Counted from the stretch's first letter, positions 8,799 through 17,971 are shown. The stretch: DNA of 64,000 bases from JBBECJ01 sp963763325 (GCA_963763325.1 CAVXOL010000025.1:124001-188000); one strand, 5' to 3'. Notes: generated by a model from the letters alone, not told the origin. Translations and numbers: made by a program.

Positions 8799-9296
8799 TT
8801 ACGACGGTCGATGCTGCTTCGGTAGCGCGCGCAGGAGCGAAGTCAGCGACTCTTTGAGGGCATAGCGCTCGTCGAGAGAGAGCCGTGCAAGTGCCAGAAC
8901 GGCGCTGTCGCCCTGAGCCGGCATCAGCCGCTCGACCAGATCACGACCGTCATGTGTCAGGTTGTTAAGCACGACGCGTCGGTCGCGCGGATCATTCATT
9001 CGGTACGTTATGCGCTGCTTGACAAGCCGGTCAAGGATCCCGGTGATCGTTGGGGTCGACACCCCCAGACGACGCGCGAGATCTGAAACTCGGGTCGGCC
9101 CCTCGTGGTAGAGGATCGTCATCACGCGTAACTGCTGCATCGTTACCTGGGCGTCCGACCAGGCCTCGGAAATCTCATGGGCAGAAGGCTGAAGGCGTTG
9201 CACGGTCTCGCGCAGCAGGTCGGCCAGGTCGTCCAGCGCGACATAGCTGTCTAGGTTCTGGTAACTCTGTGATGATAGTGTGGACTCGGCCGCCAT
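8799..9296 (-). CDS. MarR-family transcriptional regulator
   Basis: 165 residues from ATG 9296, with AAAGGG upstream. The centre holds a winged helix-turn-helix: LRVMTILYHEGPTRVSDLA, then LGVSTPTITGILDRLVKQ and the wing NDPRDRRVVLN. The two terminal helical parts form the dimer interface. MarR proteins repress nearby genes and release DNA on binding small aromatic ligands or oxidants. It diverges from rplY, which is an unlikely target; its own promoter is the more likely one. Confidence 0.9.
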   Translation of the reverse strand: MAAESTLSSQSYQNLDSYVALDDLADLLRETVQRLQPSAHEISEAWSDAQVTMQQLRVMTILYHEGPTRVSDLARRLGVSTPTITGILDRLVKQRITYRMNDPRDRRVVLNNLTHDGRDLVERLMPAQGDSAVLALARLSLDERYALKESLTSLLRALPKQHRPS

Positions 9297-9440
9297 GCAG
9301 TTGCCCTTTCAGCCGGTTCGGATTGCCTGACCGCCGTCTGCGATCGTTACTGTGAGCATAGATATTGGCGCGGCCACCTACCATATGCTGTTGGTCCCGT
9401 TTGACCCGATGCGTCGGTACATTTGGATAAGCCGACTGGC

Positions 9441-9469
9441 TTGGCGCGTACCTGCAATTTTGGTACGGT
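9441..9469 (+). promoter_or_regulatory. Candidate rplY promoter with internal inverted repeat
   Basis: TTGGCG and TACGGT are 17 bases apart. The spacer contains CGTACC and GGTACG as a perfect inverted repeat (9447-9467) reaching into the -10. The leader to rplY is about 90 bases and includes a GC-rich hairpin near 9510-9525, which could be a bL25 feedback site. Confidence 0.4.
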
Positions 9470-9567
9470 TGTACGTTGGCCGGCCGGGAATCCAGCGCCG
9501 GCGTCACCGCGCGCTATCGGCGCGCCACGTCGTCATTGCGTTATCTCCCAGGAAGGTCGACTGACTG

Positions 9568-10248
9568 ATGGCCGAGCGGCACACGATCCAGGCGAGCGTT
9601 CGCACGATTCTGGGCAAGGAAACCAAGCGTCTCCGCAAGGCGGGTCAACTGCCGGGCGTCGTCTACGGACCAATCGTTTCCGATCCCATCTCCGTCACCG
9701 TAGACATGAAGGAACTCGACCGGATGTACCATGCGTACGGTTCGAACCTGCTGGTCGATCTCAGTGTCGACGGCGGAACCTACCCGGTCTACATGCGGAC
9801 GGTCACGATGAACCGGCTTGCCCGATTGCCGGAACACGTCGAGTTTTACGCTCCGAACATGAGAATCGAAATGACGGCCAGCGTGCCCGTCATGCTCATC
9901 GGAGAGATAAAGGATGTCGATGGCCTGGTGACACAGGCTCGTGAAACCGTTGAGATTCGGGGCCTGCCGGACGCGCTGCCATCGTCATTCGAGGTCGATA
10001 TCAGTATCCTGGCCGAGATCGATCAGGCGATTTACGTCAGCGATCTGACTGTTCCAGAAGGCGTCGAACTCCTCACCGACGGTGAAGAAATGATCGTTAA
10101 GCTCAGCGCGCCGACACTCCAGCGCGAGCTCGAGGAAGAAGAAGCCGCCGAGGAACTCGAGGCCGCGGATCTGGCCGATGCTGAGGAGACCGCCGACGGC
10201 GACGATGACGAGTCCGAGGGTTCAAAGGACGACGATTCGGACGACTAG
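9568..10248 (+). CDS. rplY: 50S ribosomal protein bL25, CTC type
   Basis: 226 residues from ATG 9568, with AGGAAGG upstream. The N-terminal L25 domain binds 5S rRNA (VRTILGKETKRLRKAGQLPGV, shortened here, then VVYG). The C-terminal TL5/CTC domain spans about 95-185. The last 45 residues are almost entirely Asp/Glu with a few Ala and Ser, as often seen in CTC-type bL25. Its stop overlaps the stop of the convergent glycosyltransferase by a few bases. Confidence 0.93.
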   Translation: MAERHTIQASVRTILGKETKRLRKAGQLPGVVYGPIVSDPISVTVDMKELDRMYHAYGSNLLVDLSVDGGTYPVYMRTVTMNRLARLPEHVEFYAPNMRIEMTASVPVMLIGEIKDVDGLVTQARETVEIRGLPDALPSSFEVDISILAEIDQAIYVSDLTVPEGVELLTDGEEMIVKLSAPTLQRELEEEEAAEELEAADLADAEETADGDDDESEGSKDDDSDD

Positions 10249-11675
10249 CCGCGCCTGTCGCGCCGAAACAGCGACCCGAGATCGGGCCGCGTCAGCACTC
10301 GCCGTGGCGAGTGCGGCGCGGCCCGTTCCAGTTCCGCCAGCAGTCGGTCCTTTTCGCCGACGACCTGCTCAAGATGTCGGGCGTAGCCTGCTGTTTCGCT
10401 ATACAGACGTTCGAGTTGGTGCAGATAGGCAGCGGCTTCGCCTTGGCCGCGACTCGTGCCTGGCCTCCACGGGTTGGCGCAGTAGTCGAGGAGCGGTCTG
10501 CTGACGATCTCCCAGGTGTAGCGACCGGCCAGCGTCGCCAGGTTGGCACGCATCCCCCGCGCCCGGTCCCGTTCAATCGCACGCTCAATCGCCGCCGCTA
10601 CAGCAGGCACGTCACCCGGAGGCGCGACCTCACCGATGTCCTGCTCGACGACCAGATCGGCCAGCACATCACCGGCCGTCACGACCGACGGCAATCCACA
10701 CCAGATGTTGTCCAGCATCCGCGTCCGGTAGGCGAATCGCGCTTCAACGGTCGCGACGTGCAGCGACAGCGCCAAATCGGACTCAAGCAACCAGTTCTGT
10801 CGATCCTCGTAGTTGACCCAGTCGTTAAAGAATACGCTGGTATCGAGCAATCCCAACTCGCGTGCCAATTCGCGTGCCGTCGCAGCGATCTCCATCTCGG
10901 CGACCTGCGCGCCGGGGCTGCGCGTTCCCATGAAGACCAGCTTGAACCGTGGCTCATTGGCAGAGACGATCGCGGTCGCGCGGATGGCCGTCAGCGGGTC
11001 GAGCCAGTTCCAGATTCCGCCGTTCCAGAGCGCGACGATGCTGTCGTCGGCAATACCATCAATGTTCCCCGCGGTCCGGGACCGGTCTGGACGGGCTTCT
11101 TCCGCGGCAGTCCGAACGGGACGACATCAATCAGCGTGCGCAGGTCGGGATCGGCCTGTGCGTGGGCAAGGTCCAGCCGGCCCGCCGGCGGCCAGCGCAC
11201 CGAGCCAGAAGTCACGTTGGCGTTCAGACGCGCAGAGGAAGAAGTCGCCCAGCGCGAGCAGCCGGTTGAGGATCGTCACGTCGTCCTTGCGGTCGGGCTC
11301 GCCGCGCTCTGGATCGACCCGCGAATACTCCAGCTTCTCCACGATCCACGGCGCGTAAAGATCGATAACCAGACGCTCGTGACGCCAGCACGTCGGCATC
11401 CGCGTACAGGTAGGGCAGATGCTGGGCGACGACGACATCATGAGCGCCGACGAGCGCACCAGCGCTCCGCCACGCTCGTCCTCGCTGCCGGTGTACGGCA
11501 CCAGCGTCACGCCGGTCGGCGGGTCGATCAATGCCTCATTCGGCGTTGCCAGCGTCACAGGTTGCTGGGTACCGAGAACGCGAGCGATGTTCCAGTAGCG
11601 GATGCCGGATCCGGCCATGCGCTCGCCGATCGTGTCGGAGGCGATCAGCAGCACGGTCGGTCGTCGGGCATCCAT
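10245..11675 (-). CDS. GT4-like glycosyltransferase, interrupted by about four frameshifts
   Basis: A protein of about 476 residues can be followed across frames. It begins at ATG 11675 with PTVLLIASDTIGERMAG and SGIRYWNIARVLG. It shifts near 11460 into a frame giving VVVAQHLPYLYADADVLAS, shifts back near 11375 to LVIDLYAPWIVEKLEYSR, and changes near 11180 (DLAHAQADPDLRTLIDVVPF). After about 11070 it continues as GNIDGIADDSIVALWNGGIW and FKLVFMGTRSPGA. The C-terminal half has the Rossmann region of group 1 transferases (LALSLHVATVEARFAYRTR, LPSVVTAGDVLADLV) and a coiled-coil end. Preserved protein across four shifts argues for base-level errors rather than decay. Likely role: cell-surface glycan synthesis. 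Confidence 0.75.
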
Positions 11676-11732
11676 ACTTGTCCCTGTCGTTCGTGACGAT
11701 CGTTGCGCGTCCGGAGCATGGGAGGTGGCAGC

Positions 11733-12956
11733 ATGGCGGTTGCCGGCTGGACGGCGGTGATCGTCAACTATAACGGCGCGGACTACCTTGGACGCATGTC
11801 TGCGGGCCTTGGAACGGACGCGTCCTGCTCCGGCCGGCGATCGTCGTCGTCGACAACGCCTCATCTGATGACTCGCTCGCGGAACTTCGTGGCTTACCCA
11901 CGCGTGAACGTCTTCGCCCAGCCCCGGAACCTCGGATTCGCCGGAGGCGCCAACGTCGGGCTGGCGGCGGTTGAGACCGAGATCGCCCTGCTGATGAATC
12001 CGGATGTCGAAGTAGACGCGGACTTCGGATCGGCGCTCATCAACGAGTTTGCCGGCGATGACCGGCTCGGCGCGGCCGGCGCGCTGCTGCGTTACCCCGA
12101 CTCTGGTCGCATCCAGCACGCTGGCGGCACGATCGAGCGTCCGCTGATGACAACGTCCCATATCGCCTACGGCCAGCAACTCGGCGAGACCCTGCTCACG
12201 TCGAAGGATGTCGAATTCGTGACGGGCGGGGCAATGGGATTGCGGATAAGCGCCGTTCGAGCCGTCAGCGGCTTTGATGAGGCTTTCTCGCCGGTCTATT
12301 ACGAGGATGTCGACTTGTGCGTCAGGCTGCGAGATGCTGGCTGGCGGGTGCGCTTCTTCCCGACATTGAGAGCCACCCACCACGAAGGCGTCACCCTCGA
12401 ACGGGGCGACGACTATCACCGTCATCTGCACCGCAACCGCATCCGCTACGCGCTGAAGCACCTGAGTGGCGTCGAATGGCGCGCTCGCTTCGTACCCGCC
12501 GAACACGAGCGGCTGCGACACGAGCTACACACACTGGTCGAAGGCGGTTGGGCGGTTCGAAGCGGCGCCGCCGGAGTCGAGTCGCTGCTGCGCGGATTCG
12601 CGAACGACGAGGGCTGGGATGCCGCGCCAATGCTGTACGCGCCACCACCAGCAATCCTCGAAGGTCGAATTGACGCGGCACGCGACCTGGCTCGCCCAGC
12701 CGACGATCGACCGGACCGGTTGCATTCGATTGCACTACGGGTGCTTGGACTGTTCCGTGATGTCGGGCTACGGCGTCAAGTCGCGATCGTCCAGGAACGG
12801 CAACGGCAGTTCAACGACGCGATCGTCCACGCACTCGAAGCGCAGGATGTCATGAATCGCGAGCAGACGGCGATGACACTGCTGATGGCTCTCGATGTCC
12901 TCGGTCGGCTTCAGGCTATCGCGTCGGAAACAACCGCGCCGCCAGCGGAGCGATGA
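11733..12956 (+). CDS. GT2-family glycosyltransferase with frameshifted N-terminus
   Basis: About 408 residues from ATG 11733, with GGGAGG seven bases upstream. GT-A fold motifs are clear: TAVIVNYNGADYL at the start, LLMNPDVEVD near 95, GGAMGLRISAVRAVSGFDE near 170 and YYEDVDLCVRLRDAGW near 195. Between about 11790 and 11900 the frame is wrong. The expected LDACLRALERTRPAPA and IVVVDNASSDDSLAELRG occur in the other two frames, and the original frame resumes at YPRVNVFAQPRNLGFAGG. The family transfers sugars such as rhamnose to lipid-linked glycans. A C-terminal coiled coil follows. It is divergent from the GT4-like gene by 57 bp. Confidence 0.82.
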   Translation: MAVAGWTAVIVNYNGADYLGRMSAGLGTDASCSGRRSSSSTTPHLMTRSRNFVAYPRVNVFAQPRNLGFAGGANVGLAAVETEIALLMNPDVEVDADFGSALINEFAGDDRLGAAGALLRYPDSGRIQHAGGTIERPLMTTSHIAYGQQLGETLLTSKDVEFVTGGAMGLRISAVRAVSGFDEAFSPVYYEDVDLCVRLRDAGWRVRFFPTLRATHHEGVTLERGDDYHRHLHRNRIRYALKHLSGVEWRARFVPAEHERLRHELHTLVEGGWAVRSGAAGVESLLRGFANDEGWDAAPMLYAPPPAILEGRIDAARDLARPADDRPDRLHSIALRVLGLFRDVGLRRQVAIVQERQRQFNDAIVHALEAQDVMNREQTAMTLLMALDVLGRLQAIASETTAPPAER

Positions 12957-13269
12957 GAGGCGGACGGGGATCGCCCCCGCGATACACGCGCCAACCCCAG
13001 ATGACGCCGGGGAGGAATGGCATGTGGAACAGGACCGGAAACAGACACAAGAGCAGCAATTCGGTCCGAAGCATCCAGATCGCCGCGATGACGACCAGCA
13101 CGAACGCAAGCAGGAAGAACGGCGCCCAGACCATTGCCTGACCGGCGTGACGCTTCATGAACTGGTCGTGTTTCAGGTCGGATGTCAGGACAATGATCGG
13201 CACGATTGGCGTGAAGGCATAGCCGATGGCCGTGATGAGCCGCTGCTGTGATCCTTGCGAATCAGCCAA
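12916..13269 (-). CDS. DUF4870/Tic20-like small membrane protein
   Basis: About 117 residues with three or four hydrophobic segments (AFTPIVPIIVLTS, WAPFFLLAFVLVVIAAIWM, FPVLFHMPFLPGVIWGW). The loop DQFMKRHAGQAMVW matches the pattern of DUF4870-type proteins, where a His-x2-Gln/Ala element sits between helices. TTG 13269 is proposed as start: it overlaps the upstream gene by a few codons, implying coupling. The 3' end overlaps the convergent glycosyltransferase by 41 bp. Function unknown. Confidence 0.55.
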   Translation of the reverse strand: MADSQGSQQRLITAIGYAFTPIVPIIVLTSDLKHDQFMKRHAGQAMVWAPFFLLAFVLVVIAAIWMLRTELLLLCLFPVLFHMPFLPGVIWGWRVYRGGDPRPPLIAPLAARLFPTR

Positions 13270-13924
13270 CCTGGTACCGATCGAAGACCTCGCTGAACGT
13301 CCCGCCTTCGAGCAGTTCCTGACGCATGTTCGTCTCAGCAACCGCCAATGACTCGACTTCCTTCAGGACCTCCTGCGCCAGTTCAGCGGGGACAATCACG
13401 ACGCCGTCCGCGTCACCCAGCACGAAGTCGCCAGGTCGAACGACGACACCACCAATCGTGACCGGATGGTCGAAGCCGCTCATTCGCCAACGCCTGATCG
13501 AGCTCGCGGGAGATCGATAGCGCACGAATGCCGGGAAATCCATCGCCATCATCTGGGTGACATCGCGGGTCGCGCCATCGATGACAACGCCAGTCGCGCC
13601 GCGTCCACGTGCCGCCGTGCTCATTAGCTCCCCCCAGTGGGCGGCGACGGTGTCTCCACTCGTATCAACGACGACGACCGTTCCCGGCGTGACACTATCA
13701 AGGAACTGCTTGCGCATCTCCCAATCGTCAGGTTCGAGATCGGTAGCGGGTGCTCCCTTGCAGGTGTAGGCGGGTCCCGCAACGCGCGCGTCGAGCGTCA
13801 GCCCCTGTATCGCACCGTCGACGATCTGGTTCCGATAGCCTCGCTTGTCGAGCACATCAGCGACCGCTCCGCTGTAGACCTTGCTGTAGCGTTGTGTCAT
13901 GTCCTCGACGGCCTGCTCGTCCAC
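13262..13924 (-). CDS. RraA-like aldolase-family protein
   Basis: 220 residues. The fold signature of the RraA/HMG-aldolase family is present: AVADVLDKRG near 20, ARVAGPAYTC near 50, AHWGELMSTAARGRGATGVV near 95-115, DGATRDV near 118 and VRPGDFVLGDADGVVIVP near 165. In aldolase members the Asp of DGATRD and the Gly-rich GELM loop form the metal-pyruvate site; both are visible. Related enzymes cleave 4-hydroxy-4-methyl-2-oxoglutarate or oxaloacetate. The RNase E inhibitor role is not expected outside enterobacteria. It probably heads a two-gene operon with the small membrane protein. Confidence 0.82.
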   Translation of the reverse strand: MDEQAVEDMTQRYSKVYSGAVADVLDKRGYRNQIVDGAIQGLTLDARVAGPAYTCKGAPATDLEPDDWEMRKQFLDSVTPGTVVVVDTSGDTVAAHWGELMSTAARGRGATGVVIDGATRDVTQMMAMDFPAFVRYRSPASSIRRWRMSGFDHPVTIGGVVVRPGDFVLGDADGVVIVPAELAQEVLKEVESLAVAETNMRQELLEGGTFSEVFDRYQVG

Positions 13925-14155
13925 CCATCCCCCTTCCCAGTCCGGATCATCCGTCCGCGCGAGTCTACGTGCCGGACCAGCTCTGACGCAAATCCGAGCC
14001 GGTTTGCGCTAGTCGAACCGGGCAAACGCGATGCGCAATCGATTGAGAAGTTTATTGACACACTGATAGAATATCGGCACTGCATCACGTCGAATCGCGT
14101 GCCACGCTCGCGCTATCGTTATGTCGTGGCAATCGTGGGACTGGAAGGTCTTTCG

Positions 14156-15976
14156 GTGGCAGGCGACCATCGGTTCAATCCGGCTGGCGACACGCCAGCG
14201 GTGCTCGCTGCCGTCTCGCAGCACGCGGCGCGATCGTTCGCGACCGTTCGCGAGGCGATCGATGCGACGCTCGAGGTGATGCGCGACCTACTGAACATGG
14301 AAGTACGGATGGTAAACCAGGTCGAAGCCGACCGGCATACCTTCGCGCGGCTCCAGCTGCCATCTGACTTACCTGAACTGGAGGGCGTTTCGACGCCGCT
14401 GAACCACAATTTCTGACGACGTGTGATCGGCTCGGTCGAGCCGGTGATCGTCAACGACGTCGATGAGATCGACGACTTCCACGACATCCCAGCCGTCTCG
14501 GTCTTCCGCATGCGCGCCTACATTGGCGTGCCGATCGTCCTCGCCGACGGCAGCCTCTACGGGACACTCTGCGCGCTCGACCGAACCCCACAGCAGAAGA
14601 GCCGCCGCGACCTCGACATGCTCGTGATCCTTGCGCGCCTCCTTGCATCACAGATCGACCGGCAGGCGACCGGCGCTCTCGAAGAACGGCAACGGATCGC
14701 GCGCGAGATGCACGACACACTGGCACAATCGCTGGCCGCGCTGGTGCTGGACATGTCGCTTCACACGATCCAACTCGAACGGCAAGCGCCGGAACTGGTC
14801 AGTGAAGCACAACGGATTGAGGACGCCACCAGAGAAGCACTTCAGGAAGTACGCCGCAGCATCTGGAACCTCCAGCCTGGAGTTTTGCAAGGCAAGTCGT
14901 TGAGCGAAGCAATCGGCATCGAGTTGCGCGGGGTTCTCCGCGCTGGCATTGACGCGTCGATTGAGTTGCGCGGGCCGTCCGGACCACTCCCGTCGCCGGT
15001 GGAGACGGCCCTCATTCGCATCGCACAGGAGGCACTCGCCAACGTCAGGAAGCACAGTCGTGCCACTCAGGTCATCGTCACACTTGAGTACGAACCAGAG
15101 GTAGTCCTCCTGCGCATCGACGACGATGGTCAGGGCATCGACGTTGGCAACCTCGCGCCGGCGACAGCCACCGGCGGATTTGGCCTGACAACGATGCGTG
15201 AGCGAGCGACGCTGGCTGGCGGTGAACTGCACATCCGGACGCGACCCGGCGGCGGGACATCGCTGCAGTGCAGAGTCCCACGACATGCCGACGGTCTTCC
15301 AGTCGCGCGTTCCGCGTCGAGTCATTCTCACAGCCTGGTCGCCCAATCGCTGATTCGCGTCGGTATCGTCGATGACCACTCGATCGTCCGGGAAGGGCTA
15401 TTACGGCTGATCGGGAGCGCGCCGGGCATCGAGGTCATCTGGAATGCTCCGGATGCCGAAACGGGCCTGCATCGCATTGAAAACGATCCTCCTGATGTCG
15501 TCCTGCTCGACCTGCAGATGCCCGGTATAGGTGGGTTGGGTTGCCTCGAACAGTTGTCGAAGGCGGGTGCCAGTACCCGCGTCATCGTCCTGACAACGTT
15601 CGCGCAGGACGAAATGGTCTTCCAGGCTATTCGACTTGGCGCACGGGGCTACCTCTTGAAGGACGCAACCGCGGATGCGCTGCTCGACGCAGTTCGCACG
15701 GTTGCGGCCGGCGGCATGCTGCTCACGCCTGTCGCCGCCGAGCGACTCGCGGCACGCGTGCATGAGTCTGACGCGCTCACCCCGCGCGAGCGTGAGGTGC
15801 TGGAACTGCTGGCCAGCGGGCTGCGGAACAAGGAGATCGCCGCCCGGCTCGGAACCAGCGAAAAGACGGTCCAGTTCCACGTCGCGAATCTGTACGGAAA
15901 GCTCGGTGTCAGTAGTCGAACCGAGGCGACACGTGCCGCTCTGGAGCGCGGAATCGTATCGTCGCTGATGCGCTGA
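14156..15976 (+). CDS. GAF sensor histidine kinase fused to LuxR-type response regulator, with in-frame TGA
   Basis: About 606 codons from GTG 14156, chosen because GGAAGG lies seven bases upstream. A GAF domain covers about 15-165 (VRMVNQVEADRHTFARL, ELEGVSTPL, RAYIGVPIVLADGSLYGTL). A HisKA_3 dimerisation helix follows with ERQRIAREMHDTLAQSLA, whose His is the phosphosite, then the ATPase (ALANVRKHS, GGFGLTTMRERA). A 30-residue linker leads to a receiver (LLDLQMPGIGG) and a LuxR helix-turn-helix (LTPREREVLELLASG). Kinase and regulator are normally separate genes; a true fusion or a lost stop are both possible. The codon at 14414-14416 is TGA where related GAF domains commonly have TTC-TGC (Phe-Cys). 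Read through it, the domain is intact. Confidence 0.8.
14426..14445 (+). promoter_or_regulatory. SECIS-like hairpin 9 bases after the in-frame TGA
   Basis: ATCGGCTC pairs with GAGCCGGT (one G-U pair) over a GGTC loop. The loop begins 18 bases after the TGA. As recalled, the E. coli fdhF SECIS also presents GGUC at its apex at nearly the same distance. It may be coincidence in GC-rich DNA. Confidence 0.2.
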
Positions 15977-16046
15977 TTGATCCCAGGGTTTTTCCCAGGT
16001 GCAAGCCCAGTCATTTTCCGGTACCCCCGTCGTCGCCGTCAGCCTA

Positions 16047-16064
16047 CGATCAGATCACTGATCG
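16047..16064. promoter_or_regulatory. Inverted repeat upstream of the ECF sigma gene
   Basis: CGATCA and TGATCG are separated by six bases, about 70 bases before the sigma-factor start. It has the shape of an operator for a dimeric regulator. No clear -35/-10 pair is visible next to it. Confidence 0.3.
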
Positions 16065-16135
16065 CGAACTGACTCTGCAACTGACCACCCGACCATACGT
16101 CCCAGACGGTCACGCAACGACAAGGGGTTGACGGG

Positions 16136-16741
16136 ATGTTGAATGACGCTCTGGCGTTTACAGCCAGGCCAGGCGCAGCGATACGAGAGTTCACCGACGA
16201 GGAACTTATGCAACGGTTGTGCGAGCGAGACATGCTGGCACTCGAAACACTGTACGACCGGCATATGACGGCAGCACTGGGCCTCGCCTGCCGGATTCTG
16301 CGCGACCGCAACGACGCCGAAGATGTCGTCCAGAACGCGTTCTTGACCGTCTGGCGTAAACCGGATCGATACGACCAATCTCGCGGGAGCGTCCGCTCCT
16401 GGCTGCTGACCATTGTCCAATACCGTAGCATCGACAAGATTCGGCAGTCCCGGAAAGCAGGCATCCACGTGGAACTGACGCCGAACATCATCGATCGCAG
16501 CGACGTCGATCCGGCCGAGTTGGCCATCGCCGGGCTCGAACGCGAACGTGTGCGGGGCGCGCTGGAGAAGCTCCCTGCCGATCAGCGGCGGGCGATCGAA
16601 CTCTCGTTCCTCCACGGACGCACCCATACCGAAATCGCCGAGTTGATGAACTGTCCCCTCGGCACCGTCAAGGGGCGCATCCGAATCGGATTGGCAAAGC
16701 TTCGGGCGATGATGCCGGCGCCGGAATTCACCGCCGCATGA
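16136..16741 (+). CDS. ECF-type RNA polymerase sigma factor
   Basis: 201 residues from ATG 16136. Region 2 spans about 20-95 (LYDRHMTAALGLACRILRD, DAEDVVQNAFLTVWRKPDRY, GSVRSWLLTIVQYRSIDKIR). Region 4 spans 135-190 (LEKLPADQRRAIELSFLHGR, THTEIAELMNCPLGTVKGRI). It resembles the SigK/ECF19-like groups, usually held by an anti-sigma factor encoded next door. Here the next gene is on the other strand and is a GNAT enzyme, so no anti-sigma gene is adjacent. Control may act through the upstream inverted repeat or an unlinked partner. Confidence 0.93.
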   Translation: MLNDALAFTARPGAAIREFTDEELMQRLCERDMLALETLYDRHMTAALGLACRILRDRNDAEDVVQNAFLTVWRKPDRYDQSRGSVRSWLLTIVQYRSIDKIRQSRKAGIHVELTPNIIDRSDVDPAELAIAGLERERVRGALEKLPADQRRAIELSFLHGRTHTEIAELMNCPLGTVKGRIRIGLAKLRAMMPAPEFTAA

Positions 16742-16771
16742 GCGCATTCGAGCCTGCCGGCACGGCGCAGT

Positions 16772-17278
16772 TCATGACGCCAGCGATGGTTCGTCTCGCA
16801 AGCGTGCCATCGAGTACGCGTCGGCCCAGGCACCATCGCGGTACGCGTAGGCGCGATGAGTACCCTCGATGACGAAGCCGAATCGTTGGTAGAGTCGAAT
16901 GGCCGGCTCGTTGTCGGTGTAGACCTCGAGTTCAAGGCGGCGCAGGTTGTACCAGTTATCCGCGAGGTCGATCAGCGCCGCCAGCAAGGCGGTTCCAACA
17001 CCTCGCCCGTGACACTCCTGGTCAACCGACATTCCAATCGACCCAACATGCGCCCTGCGCCGCGCGTACAACGACAGCCCGCCATGTCCGACGAGCCGAC
17101 CATCGAATTCGACAACCAACATCCGTTGGCTATCGGAGGACGCGAAACGTGCCGCTCGCTCGGCTTCGGTCGTGTACAGGATCTGCATCGTGTTCGCTGC
17201 GACGAGACGCTGGTTGTAGATCTCGGTCATTCGCTCCACGTCACCTGGAACCATCGCCCGGACCAGCATGGTACTCAC
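16772..17278 (-). CDS. GNAT-family N-acetyltransferase
   Basis: 168 residues starting near ATG 17278. The acetyl-CoA binding motif A is QECHGRGVGTALLAALID, preceded by a beta strand and followed by LELEVYTDNEPAIRLYQRFG. The end (FVIEGTHRAYAYRDGAWADA) is characteristic of the RimJ/phosphinothricin-type subgroup. The substrate is unknown. It starts ten bases after the stop of the membrane-protein gene, so the two are probably co-transcribed. Confidence 0.88.
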   Translation of the reverse strand: MSTMLVRAMVPGDVERMTEIYNQRLVAANTMQILYTTEAERAARFASSDSQRMLVVEFDGRLVGHGGLSLYARRRAHVGSIGMSVDQECHGRGVGTALLAALIDLADNWYNLRRLELEVYTDNEPAIRLYQRFGFVIEGTHRAYAYRDGAWADAYSMARLRDEPSLAS

Positions 17279-17287
17279 CCACGCACC

Positions 17288-17794
17288 TCAATCTGTTGCG
17301 GCCCGGGCAACGATGATGTTCGCTGCCGCGAGCCCAAGAAAGATGATGGCAAACAGCAGCCGCTGGAGGCCATCACCCGCTCGTGAAAGACTAAAGCTGA
17401 TCATCGCGACGAAGAGCCCGAAAAGTCCGAACGACACCATCAACAGCCCAAGGATCGCGAACGGTAGCGCGGCAACGGCTCCGTAAACATCGGGCCGCAC
17501 GCTCTGTTGCCGGGCACGGGCGGCTCTACCGTGGGCCTCGGCGTAGCGAAACCAGAAGAAGATCGCTGCCACGACGATCGCGATGCCGACGATGAAGCTG
17601 ATCAGGACATACGGCAGGCTCAAAACGCGAGCGACGAGCGAGATCACCCCGATTGCAAGGAGCGCGACGACAAGCCCGATCCCGTTGATCACGGACAGCC
17701 GAATGCCGTCGCCCATCGTTCCGCCGCGCGGCGCCATCAACTGGGTAATCTGGTCACGAGTCCCCTGAGGACCACCGGAAAAGTCCGAGTACAT
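17288..17794 (-). CDS. Small polytopic membrane protein, unknown family
   Basis: 168 residues from ATG 17794, picked because AGGGA lies six bases upstream. There are four hydrophobic segments (LVVALLAIGVISLVARV, VLISFIVGIAIVVAAIFFWF, AAVALPFAILGLLMVSFGLF-like, LLFAIIFLGLAAANIIV) with a charged loop RYAEAHGRAARARQ in the middle. No known family is recognised. It shares an intergenic region with the 51-residue gene on the other strand. Confidence 0.55.
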   Translation of the reverse strand: MYSDFSGGPQGTRDQITQLMAPRGGTMGDGIRLSVINGIGLVVALLAIGVISLVARVLSLPYVLISFIVGIAIVVAAIFFWFRYAEAHGRAARARQQSVRPDVYGAVAALPFAILGLLMVSFGLFGLFVAMISFSLSRAGDGLQRLLFAIIFLGLAAANIIVARAATD

Positions 17795-17879
17795 CAACGT
17801 TCCCTGTCCGCTCTGCCTGGCGACTGGTCGAGTGATTGTACTAATCCTGCCCGTTGGCACTGCGGCATCCGGTGGTGGT

Positions 17880-17888
17880 TGCTATACT
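17880..17888 (+). promoter_or_regulatory. Extended -10 promoter of the 51-residue gene
   Basis: TGCTATACT is a consensus extended -10 element about 85 bases before the start codon at 17972. There is no good -35 at 17 bases, which extended -10 promoters do not require. Confidence 0.45.
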
Positions 17889-17971
17889 GGCCGGAGAGTG
17901 CCCATGCGGACGGCGTACCAGGCCATCGACAACCCGCGCCGTCATCAACAGGACAGGACTGGAGGGACCCA

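Noticed and set aside
11700..12521. Long minus-strand open frame opposite the GT2 gene
   Set aside because: It is antisense to a clear GT2 domain with NYNG, DVDLC and GGAMG motifs; only its end (after the ATG at 11675) belongs to the real GT4-like gene.
13637..14155. Extending the GAF kinase upstream to about 13637
   Set aside because: That stretch is antisense to the RraA-like gene and lacks domain features; a ribosome site supports GTG 14156.
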